From positions 124,001 to 188,000 of the forward strand of contig JAIXQR010000007.1 of NCBI GenBank assembly GCA_027485645.1: DNA of 64,000 bases. The letters are read 5' to 3'. Position numbers and translations under genes: made by a program. Positions 54,430 through 62,400 of the stretch are shown in pieces. Within the stretch, counting starts at the first letter, position 1; each line of letters begins with the position of its first letter. The stretch is from a bacterium (GTDB lineage: Bacteria; Armatimonadota; Fimbriimonadia; Fimbriimonadales; Fimbriimonadaceae). The notes below the pieces were generated by a model. The model made no database searches, was not told the origin of the DNA, and saw only the letters and a program-made list of their open reading frames with translations.

Positions 54430-54795
54430 ATGAAGCGGCCCTCTCGGAATGTACTTGGCGGGCCGCTTGGCGTCTGTGGCACGAGGCCAATGACCGGATT
54501 CTTTCGCAACGGCTGTTGCGATACCGGTCCGGCAGACTCGGGCAGTCACACCGTATGCGCGATCATGACCCAAGGATTCCTCGCCTTCTCGAAGGCGTCC
54601 GGGAATGACCTCAGTACGCCGCGGCCGGAATACGACTTTCCTGGGCTTCTTCCGGGAGATCGATGGTGCCTTTGTGCTTTGCGCTGGCAAGAGGCGTTTG
54701 AAGCTGGTATCGCGCCGCAGGTCGACCTCGAATGTACGCACGAATCTGCCCTCGAATTCATTCGATTGGAAGATCTATCCCAGTATTCGGCTTAG
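54430..54795 (+). CDS. DUF2237 family protein
   Basis: The 121-residue product matches DUF2237 throughout: NVLGGPLGVCGTRPMTGFFRNGCC, TGPADSGSHTVCAIMTQGFLAFSKASGNDLSTPRPEYDFPGL, PGDRWCLCALRWQEAFEAG and ATHE-AL-like CTHESALEFI. The family has several conserved Cys and no established role. It lies 29 bases after the DinB pair on the same strand and may share their transcript. Confidence 0.88.
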   Translation: MKRPSRNVLGGPLGVCGTRPMTGFFRNGCCDTGPADSGSHTVCAIMTQGFLAFSKASGNDLSTPRPEYDFPGLLPGDRWCLCALRWQEAFEAGIAPQVDLECTHESALEFIRLEDLSQYSA

Positions 54796-54833
54796 GATCG
54801 ATCGCTGGATTAGGGATATTCGGACCCCTGCGT

Positions 54834-54839
54834 TATAAT
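54834..54839 (+). promoter_or_regulatory. Consensus -10 box before the TlpA-like gene
   Basis: TATAAT ends ten bases before the ATG at 54850, again predicting a leader of only a few bases and no clear -35. Confidence 0.5.
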
Positions 54840-54849
54840 CCCGGGGACC

Positions 54850-56013
54850 ATGCTAACTACGGCTCTTTTCGTTCTCGCAGCCACCGGCGATACGGTTGCG
54901 CTCAAACTCATCGCTTCTGGAGCGTCCGAAAAGGCTGGCGGCTATCGACCCGTTCAGTCCAAGTTCACGGCCGAGCCAAATTTGAAGGCAAAGCCAGCCG
55001 GCCTGGAGAGCCCGAAGTACGGCTCCATTCAACTTGGCAAGAAGTCATTTGCCTACATTCTTGATGAGCCGGTCGGAAAGCCAGGCAAGTTTTACGTTGA
55101 TGCCAACGGCGACACCGATCTGACGAACGACCCGGCTGCGTCTTGGGAAGCCCGAAAGAATGGAGCTTCGACGATCTTCTTCGGTGCCGCGAAGGTCAAC
55201 ATCGGAAAGTCCGAGCCAGTTGAAGTCAAGTTCTATCGGTTCGATCCGCAGGACCCTGCTCGCGCCGCCCTTAAGGAAACCGTGCTCTACTACCCAGACT
55301 TTGGTTATGAGCTCAACTTTACGCTTGACGGCAAGCCGTACACGACATTCATCGCCGGCGAACCATCTGCCGAAATGTCTCTCGGTATTGATCGAGATGG
55401 CAACGGATCGATCAGCACGTTTAAGGAGCGAGTAAACGTGGGCCGGTCCTTCAACTTTACCGGGACCACATACATGTTGAACTACAAGGACGAGAGTCTC
55501 GTTCTTGAGGTCTCGCCGGAGAAGTTGCCGGTCGCTCCACTACCGCCCAACCTCGCCATCGGTCAGAAAGCCCTGACCTTCGAAGCGAAGACGCTTGACG
55601 GAAAAACCCTGAAGTTCCCCGAAGACTACAAAGGCAAGCTGGTCATGCTGGACTTCTGGGCCACTTGGTGCGGACCCTGCATCGCCGAACTTCCGAACGT
55701 GAAAGCGGCCTACGAGAAGTGGAACGCTCAAGGTTTCGAAATTGTCGGGATCAGCTTCGACCAAGCCAACCAAGGCGACAAGGTCAAAGAGTTTGCGACC
55801 AAAAACAACATGTCCTGGAAGCACATCTACGAAGGCAAGTTCTGGGAAACCACATTGGGCAAGCAATACGACGTTGACGGCATCCCGTTCGTCCTTCTCG
55901 TCGACGGCGATACGGGCGAGATCCTCGCAGATGCGCGACAACTTCGAGGACCAGGAATCACCGAGTTCATCGGCAAAGCCCTGGCCAAGAAGAAGTCAGC
56001 CCAGCAAAACTAA
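54850..56013 (+). CDS. Exported thioredoxin-like (TlpA/ResA-type) protein with large N-terminal domain
   Basis: The 387-residue product starts with a weak signal segment. Residues ~20-235 form a beta-rich domain containing calcium-loop-like DANGDTDLTND and DRDGNGSIST. A TlpA-type thioredoxin domain follows: GKLVMLDFWATWCGPCIAELPNVKAAYEKW with Cys274 and Cys277, then IVGISFD and the cis-Pro segment VDGIPFVLLVD. It should reduce or exchange disulfides outside the cytoplasm. It converges on a cysteine-less relative at 56019. Confidence 0.82.
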   Translation: MLTTALFVLAATGDTVALKLIASGASEKAGGYRPVQSKFTAEPNLKAKPAGLESPKYGSIQLGKKSFAYILDEPVGKPGKFYVDANGDTDLTNDPAASWEARKNGASTIFFGAAKVNIGKSEPVEVKFYRFDPQDPARAALKETVLYYPDFGYELNFTLDGKPYTTFIAGEPSAEMSLGIDRDGNGSISTFKERVNVGRSFNFTGTTYMLNYKDESLVLEVSPEKLPVAPLPPNLAIGQKALTFEAKTLDGKTLKFPEDYKGKLVMLDFWATWCGPCIAELPNVKAAYEKWNAQGFEIVGISFDQANQGDKVKEFATKNNMSWKHIYEGKFWETTLGKQYDVDGIPFVLLVDGDTGEILADARQLRGPGITEFIGKALAKKKSAQQN

Positions 56014-56018
56014 GGTCC

Positions 56019-57044
56019 TCACTTTTCTGCCAGCAGCTTGTTGAGCGTGCTGCGCAGATTTGAAGGATTGATCGTTCGAAGCATCCCTTTCTTGTCGTAA
56101 ACCAAGCGGCAAGGAAGGGATTTCACATTTAAGCTCTTGGGAAAGGCGTCGTTCATTCCCTTACCGGTGAACTGTTGCGGCCAGGGGATGCCCGTTTCGG
56201 AGATCAGCTTTTTGACCGCAGCGATCGGTTCCGCGCCGTCTCCCAGGTCCAAGTTGATGCCGATGAATTCGGCCCCCTTTGGAGCAACCTGTGCGTAGGT
56301 TTCCTTCAGCGCCGGCAGATCGTTGAAATAGACATTCCAGGAGGAGGTCCAAAAGTCGACCACGACGACCTTTCCGGCCAGGGAAGCGAGGGAGACCTTT
56401 CGACCAGAACTCACATCGTCGAACTCCAGCGTCCCTGGTTTCCCGACGTTCTTCAGCAGTTCAAGCGATTCCTTTACGCTGGGCACCATTCGGTGATTGG
56501 GGAATTTCTCTAGGAACTTCGCATAAGCCACCTTTCGCTGCGGCGGGTCGGCGACAAACCCAGAGACAAAGAGCAGGCGCGCCGCCCGTGGGCTGTTGGG
56601 GTAGTCGGTCAAGAAATTGAGCGCTGGCTCGGTCGGATCAAGCTCGGTGCCATCGCGCTGTTCGATCAAGATCTCCTGTCGCGCGGCCAGCGTGATCTCT
56701 TTGAACGGCTCGCTCGGTTTCTCTAGCAGGAAGCCGTCGATTGCCGCGAGCTTTTGAACCCGAAACTCAGCCATCGACACGTCTCCGGTGGGAAGGAAAA
56801 GCTGCCAGCGGTTTTCAAAGAACTCTGCCGCGCGAGGATGCTTCGCGTCCACCCGAACGAGGTTCATAATAAGTTCGGCGCGACGATTGAGGTAGCTCGT
56901 TTGCTCCGTCACGTATTGCTGCCGATACTCCGGCTGGTCAAGTTTCGTCTGATCCAATGCCGGTGCCTTTTGGGCCTCTAGTTGGGCAACCACGGCGTCT
57001 CCCGGGCGTTGTTGGTAAATGGCCAGAAAAGCCAGTGGAGTCAT
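56019..57044 (-). CDS. Thioredoxin-fold protein lacking the active-site cysteines
   Basis: The 341-residue product has a helical N-terminal half and a C-terminal TlpA-like fold: SLASLAGKVVVVDFWTSSWNVYFNDLPALKE, EFIGINLDLGDG and the NVKSLPCRLVYDKKG cis-Pro region. In place of WCxxC it has SSWNVY, so both redox Cys are missing, while the fold signature is kept. It may be a binding or scaffold protein. ATG 57044 lies seven bases after TACTAT; the adjacent ATG at 57047 is equally possible. Confidence 0.75.
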   Translation of the reverse strand: MTPLAFLAIYQQRPGDAVVAQLEAQKAPALDQTKLDQPEYRQQYVTEQTSYLNRRAELIMNLVRVDAKHPRAAEFFENRWQLFLPTGDVSMAEFRVQKLAAIDGFLLEKPSEPFKEITLAARQEILIEQRDGTELDPTEPALNFLTDYPNSPRAARLLFVSGFVADPPQRKVAYAKFLEKFPNHRMVPSVKESLELLKNVGKPGTLEFDDVSSGRKVSLASLAGKVVVVDFWTSSWNVYFNDLPALKETYAQVAPKGAEFIGINLDLGDGAEPIAAVKKLISETGIPWPQQFTGKGMNDAFPKSLNVKSLPCRLVYDKKGMLRTINPSNLRSTLNKLLAEK

Positions 57045-57089
57045 CATGCGGATAGTACGGCAAAACAGACGCGGGTTTCTTCCGCGCGT

Positions 57090-57095
57090 TACGAA
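57090..57095 (+). promoter_or_regulatory. Probable -10 hexamer of a leaderless promoter
   Basis: TACGAA ends six bases before the ATG at 57102, a one-base departure from TANNNT. Confidence 0.35.
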
Positions 57096-57101
57096 CAGAT
57101 C

Positions 57102-57608
57102 ATGTTGGACCTAAATTCACTCTCCGGCCCTTGGATGGGTTGGTCAATCCAGTACGGAAATCGAATTTCGGAACGCATGAAATTGACGATTGCAGATTGC
57201 GTGATCATTGGGACCGGAGTCGACAAGGACGGCGAGTTCGAACTCACTGGCCAGTTCCAACCTCGCCGCGAACGCGTGACCCTGACTCGCGTGTATGTGG
57301 TGACGACCGAGCCGACCCAGTCAGGGGTCGGGATTCCGTATGACTACGACGGCAAGTGGGATGGTCAAATGATCAGTGGGTTGTGGCACCGTAGAGGCGA
57401 CTCGCGGGATGGTGGTCCGTTCGAAATGTGGCCTGCGCGGGACGAAGACATAGAGAGCCTTAGCCTAGAGGCACTGTTCCAGCAAGACCTTTCGCTACCA
57501 AGAGAGTTGGTGAAAGGTGCGTTGCTCGTCAATCGTGGCTTGAAAGCAAGCGCTTCACCGCTCATTCTCGAGCGAGTTCGTCCAGCGTCTTGGGCCAATC
57601 GGCTTTGA
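57102..57608 (+). CDS. Unknown small protein, possible beta-rich binding fold
   Basis: From ATG 57102 the product is 168 residues. It begins LSGPWMGWSIQYGNRISERMKLTI and continues with alternating beta-like segments (IIGTGVDKDGEFELTGQF, VTLTRVYVV, YDGKWDGQMISGLWH), reminiscent of lipocalin-like 'G-W-G' proteins, but no family is certain. Its last 47 bases overlap the convergent mutM gene. The frame remains open upstream to 56982, antisense to the neighbouring gene. Confidence 0.55.
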   Translation: MLDLNSLSGPWMGWSIQYGNRISERMKLTIADCVIIGTGVDKDGEFELTGQFQPRRERVTLTRVYVVTTEPTQSGVGIPYDYDGKWDGQMISGLWHRRGDSRDGGPFEMWPARDEDIESLSLEALFQQDLSLPRELVKGALLVNRGLKASASPLILERVRPASWANRL

Positions 57609-58461
57609 ATAGCCGGCTCAAGCTACGATCGGCAAGCAGCCGACCCTCGTTCTGGCACTTGGCGCAGTAATTGGTCTCGTTGTCCTCGTGAGCGATGCGT
57701 TGGACCGGAGATTCACAAACCGGACACGGGAGTCCGTAGCGACCATGCACGGCGAAATCTGGCCGGAAGGCGGTGATTTGGGCGGGAACGGGGAACCCGG
57801 GAAAATCGCTGGCCAGTTTCTCCGCCCACCGCGATAGCGTCTCCTGAGTGGCGGTAAACAACTGTTCCCATTCTGAGTCGCTCAGCTTTTGGGTTTGTCG
57901 CATCGGTGACAACCGGGCCCAGAAGAGGATTTCGTCGGAGTAAGCGTTGCCGATTCCGCTGATCGTTCTTGGATCGGTGAGGGCCCTTTTGACGGTCCGG
58001 TTCTGCTGACTCAGAGCACTCCGAAACTCTGAAAGGGTTGCCCGCAAAGGTTCAAAACCTCCGGGGTTGATGGCTTGAACTTCGGCTTGGCTTCCATAGA
58101 TTGCGACCGAAGCCCGTTTCTTGTTCGCGATTTCTCGCAGAACCAGCGTTCCGGTCGGAAACTCGATTGCGGCAATCTGCACCTTGCCGTTCGGTCGTTT
58201 CGCAAGCTTTTGCGCATGCCACTCAAACCGACCCGCGATCATGAGGTGAATCACCACGTACGCTTCCGGCTCGGTCACCAAAACAATTCGCTTGCCAAGC
58301 CTCTCCACCCGGACGATCTTTCGATCCACAAGATCGGACGGCTTTGGGGTCACCGTACGGAGCACGAACGGATTGAAGCAACCAAAGGAAAGGATCGGCT
58401 GATTCAGGACCCGCTCGCTGATTCGAGCGACGTATAGCTCCACGTCTGGCAGCTCCGGCAC
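57562..58461 (-). CDS. mutM: Formamidopyrimidine-DNA glycosylase (Fpg/Nei family)
   Basis: The enzyme excises oxidised purines such as 8-oxoguanine and cuts the strand. The start is GTG 58461, which gives the obligatory PELPDVE N-terminus with catalytic Pro2 and Glu3 (299 residues). Other features are LGKRIVL with the conserved Lys, the H2TH region RTISGIGNAYSDEILF, and a C-terminal zinc finger CPVC...NYCAKC. Several positions differ from classical MutM, so a Nei-like specificity is possible. TACCAT lies exactly six bases upstream. Confidence 0.92.
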   Translation of the reverse strand: MPELPDVELYVARISERVLNQPILSFGCFNPFVLRTVTPKPSDLVDRKIVRVERLGKRIVLVTEPEAYVVIHLMIAGRFEWHAQKLAKRPNGKVQIAAIEFPTGTLVLREIANKKRASVAIYGSQAEVQAINPGGFEPLRATLSEFRSALSQQNRTVKRALTDPRTISGIGNAYSDEILFWARLSPMRQTQKLSDSEWEQLFTATQETLSRWAEKLASDFPGFPVPAQITAFRPDFAVHGRYGLPCPVCESPVQRIAHEDNETNYCAKCQNEGRLLADRSLSRLFKADWPKTLDELARE

Positions 58462-58467
58462 ATTCTC

Positions 58468-58473
58468 ATGGTA
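58468..58473 (-). promoter_or_regulatory. -10 hexamer of a leaderless promoter, mutM
   Basis: TACCAT (minus strand) ends six bases before the GTG at 58461. This start is independently fixed by the need for the PELP N-terminus, so it is a strong example of the pattern. Confidence 0.65.
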
Positions 58474-58527
58474 ACTCGGAAAACCTCTTGGTAGGAAGTT
58501 CCGCCGAAAGGGTAAAAGCGGCCCGAC

Positions 58528-59283
58528 ATGAAAATTCCTGTCGGTGTTCAACTGTATTCAATCCGTCAAGACTGCGAAGCGGATTTGCTGGGCAGTATTG
58601 CCAAAGTGGCCGAGATGGGCTATCAGGGCGTCGAGTTTGCGGGCTACTTCGGACATTCCGCCGAAACCCTGAAGGCGACGCTTGATGCGGCGGGAATCAC
58701 CGCACCTTCGACGCACATTGGCCTAGGCAACTTTGACGCCGACAAGTTCGATGCGACGATCGAGTTTCACAAGATTCTTGGCATCCGCAACCTGATCATC
58801 CCAGGCTTGCCGATGGAGATGCACGATACGGCCGAGCACACGCTTGAGACCAGTAAATTGCTCTCTGATCTAACCGCAAAGGTTCGCGAGCACGGATTCC
58901 GCCTCGGCTTCCACGCGCACGGCACCGACATGGTTGTCATCGAAGGAGGGAAGTCGTCTTACACGATCCTCGGCGAAAACACTCCGGATGACTTCGTGAT
59001 GCAGTACGACACGGCAAACGGCATGTCGGCCGGCGCCGACCCCGTGCAGCCAATCCTCGAATTTCCCGGCCGAGGGCTATCGACTCACCTTAAAGAATGG
59101 AGCGGCGAGCACGGCGCAAAGGTGATCGGCGAAGGCATGATCCCTTGGATGGATGTCTTCCACGCCTGCGAAACGGTGGCGGGAACCGAGTGGTACATCG
59201 TGGAGCATGAGTCGTACGAAGGCATGTCTCCGCTAGAGGCAATTCGCCTTTGCCTGGTAAATATCCGCGAAATGGGGCGCTAA
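58528..59283 (+). CDS. Sugar phosphate isomerase/epimerase (xylose isomerase-like TIM barrel)
   Basis: The 251-residue product begins KIPVGVQLYSIRQDCEADLLGSIAKVAEMGYQGVEFAG, typical of AP-endonuclease-2/xylose-isomerase-like TIM barrels. It has metal-ligand candidates in VEFAGYFGH, GFHAHGTDM, QYDTANGM and WYIVEHESYEG. Such enzymes isomerise or epimerise sugars and inositols. The substrate is unknown. Confidence 0.85.
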   Translation: MKIPVGVQLYSIRQDCEADLLGSIAKVAEMGYQGVEFAGYFGHSAETLKATLDAAGITAPSTHIGLGNFDADKFDATIEFHKILGIRNLIIPGLPMEMHDTAEHTLETSKLLSDLTAKVREHGFRLGFHAHGTDMVVIEGGKSSYTILGENTPDDFVMQYDTANGMSAGADPVQPILEFPGRGLSTHLKEWSGEHGAKVIGEGMIPWMDVFHACETVAGTEWYIVEHESYEGMSPLEAIRLCLVNIREMGR

Positions 59284-59373
59284 GGTGCACTCGCTTCGCA
59301 CCATTTGACGTTCATATCGCGTCTAAACGTTGGCTTAGGACTGTCTTTTTGGGTCTTGTGATCTATACTGACG

Positions 59374-59379
59374 TCCAAC
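59374..59379 (+). promoter_or_regulatory. -10-like box upstream of the giant surface protein gene
   Basis: TATACT lies in the 173-base gap after the isomerase gene, about 80 bases before the TTG at 59457. No good -35 is visible. The rest of the gap holds a GGTGC/GCACC hairpin at 59284-59302. Confidence 0.35.
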
Positions 59380-59456
59380 TAGTAGGGCTTTTGGTCGGCT
59401 TCGTGCGGACCAGATGCCTGACGAACTGAGGGTTAACCGATCGAGAGGTGGCTTAC

Positions 59457-62400
59457 TTGCTGTTGAAATCAAAAAGATTTAGCGTTCTGAGTGCTGTAGC
59501 GCTTGGAATTTTTTCACTCGTGGGCATGGCGCTGGGAGGCGCTCAGGTCCCGCAAACCAAGGGTAAAGACATGGACTTGTCTGAGGCCAATCGAAAAGTG
59601 AATGAGCGTCCGCTCTCCTTTATCGAAAACGCCGGGCAGTGGAATTCCAATGCCAAGTTCTTGCTCCGCTCTTCCGAGATTGACTACTGGGTCACTTCGA
59701 AGGGGTTTGTCTTGGACTACAAGGCCGCTAAGCCAACCGACAAGCTGGCTGGACATGCGGTTGCGGTGGAGTTTGCGGGTGGAAACCAGGCAAAGGTCGC
59801 GGGCGAATTCCGAAAGGATGTCGTCCGAGACTACATCACGAATGCTGGATCGGTCACCCGAGCCAACGGATTTAACGAAGTCCGATCTGAGGGCGTTTAC
59901 AAGGGTATCGACCTCCGAAGCTACGTTGATGGCCGAGCCGCCCGGTACGACATTGAAGTTTCGCCAAACACCGATCCTTCGGTAATCGAGCTGAAGTTCA
60001 CCGGCGCTAAGTCGCTTTCCGTCACTTCGAAGGGCGATCTCGCGATCGGAACCTCCCTCGGCACCAAGGAAATGGTCGGCCTTAAGGCTTACCAAATGGT
60101 GAACGGGAAGCAGAAGACGGTTGCTTCGAAGTTCGTCAAGCTCTCCTCCAACTCGATCGGCTTCAAACTTGGAGGCTACGATTCGAGCAAGAAGCTCATC
60201 ATCGACCCATTGATTTACGGTAGCTACTACGGTGGCGACAACGGTCCTGACACGGTACAAGCCGTCAGCTCCGATATCGATGGCGGCGTTTACCTCACTG
60301 GAAAGACTCGAGCTTCTCAGTTCCCAGCCATCTTCGGACCTTACGGTTTCAACCTTCAGGGCGGATACGATGCCTACCTGACGAAGCTTCAGGGAGACGC
60401 TTACAGCCATGACTATGCGGCTCTCTTCGGTGGAAACCGAGACGATGAGGGTACGCGGATTGGCGTTGATCCATTCGGCAACGTTTGGATTGCAGGTATC
60501 ACGGGCTCGCTCAACTTCCCAACGAACACGCGAAATAACATTCAGCTGATCGAGCTCACTTCGGCGAGCGCTCCAACTGGCGGCACCTTCACGATGTCGT
60601 ACCAGGGCACCACCTTTGGACCGATTCCGTTCAATGCGAGCCCTGCTGACATTCAGGCCCTCCTTGAGCCATTCTTCGGCGTTGGCAACGTGGTTGTCAC
60701 CCTGAAGGCCGGTGCGGGCACGCTTGCAGATGGAGCAACTTATAAGGTCGAGCTCAATCGCGCATTCAACGGAACGTTGTCGATCAACAGCACCGGTATG
60801 CGACCTCGCTATCGAGAAGTCGAATCGATTCAGAACTTCTCACAGATTTTGCGTGCGGTAAACGATACGGTTCCGACTGCCGGCTTCTACACCCTGAGCT
60901 ACAACGGTGTTGACACGGTGCCATTGGCATTCAACGCGAACGGCCAGAACGTATTCAACGCGCTCAACGCGATTCCTGAGCTCAACGGCAACATCGAACT
61001 GCGATCTGCTGCGCTCCCAGCCGACATCGGTCAGGTTCCATACCTGATCTACATCAACCTCCCTGACCCAATCAGTCAGATTACGGTTAACAACGCGAAC
61101 CTCACTGGTGGCGTGTTCGAAATCGTTTCACCCCGAACATGGTTCACGTTCTGGGACAGAGCCACCACAATTCCAACAGGCGGAAGCTTCTTGTTGCAAT
61201 TCGGCGCTGATGCTGGCGCTTTCAACTTCAACTCGACTGCTGCGCAAATGCAGGCTGGACTTTCAGCTTTCCCTGGAATCGGCGATGGCAATATTCTCGT
61301 AACCTCACTTAACGCAGCCGCTTTGCCAAACGGCATCATGCGCAAGACCTTCATTGGTGACCGAGCCACAGACTCCGTTGCCTTGACGATCAACGACAAC
61401 GGCTTGCAGCCACGACCGACGTATGAAGTTCGACGGCCATCCGACATGTTCGTGATGCGCTTTGCGAAAGCGGGAACCTTGTTGGATCCGCTTCCTTCCC
61501 AAGCCCTCATCTTTGGTGGCGACGGCGAAGACCAGCTGGCTGGATTCAGCATCAAGCCTTCGGAAAGCCCAGTGGCTGGCGATCCGGTCGAGTTCATCCT
61601 CGCGGGTAACAACGAGTTCGATATCCCGAACATCACAACCGCTTGGAACAACAACACGAGCTACTTCGCTCGGTACCAGTACAACGGAACCGCCTTCGCG
61701 ATTCAATCGGCAACTTCTGGCTACTTCAGCGACAGCCGATCCACCATCATCGGTGGTGCGGTCCTCGACGCGGAAGGCAGTATGTACATTGGCGGTGGTG
61801 TCATCAACAATGGCAACATCGACACCGCAATCAACCCCGTCTTTGTGACGACGCCAAATGCGTTTGAGGGCGGCAGACTTCTGCGCAACTCGGACCTGTT
61901 TGCACGAAAGTACAACTCGTCTGGAACGATGCTTTACTCCGTCCTTGTTGGCGGAAACAATGCGGAGATCATTGGTGGATTCGGAACCGACAGTACAGGC
62001 GCTGCCTTCAATGTTGGCTCGGCAATCGCTGTCGACCTTCAGGGTAATGCCTACATCGTTGGTCGAACAAACTCGTTCAACTACCCTCGAACCCGAGGCG
62101 TGTTTGGTGAAACCTTCACTAACAGCCTCGTTATGGTGGCTACCAAGATCAACTCCGATGGCTCTGCCATCTCGTACTCGACGAACCTGCGCACTTCCAA
62201 CGGCGCACGCGACGCGGCTAACTTGCTTCCTGCAGGTATCGCCGTTGACCTTGCTGGAAATGTTCACATCACCGGCAACCTGCACCCATACGCTTGGTTC
62301 CCAGAGAACAACGGCGCTGATCCAGCAGATCCAAACGAGCCCGTAGAGAACGTCATTGGTTCGGTTCCGGTTTCGGCCGACGCCTTGGACCCCGACATTG

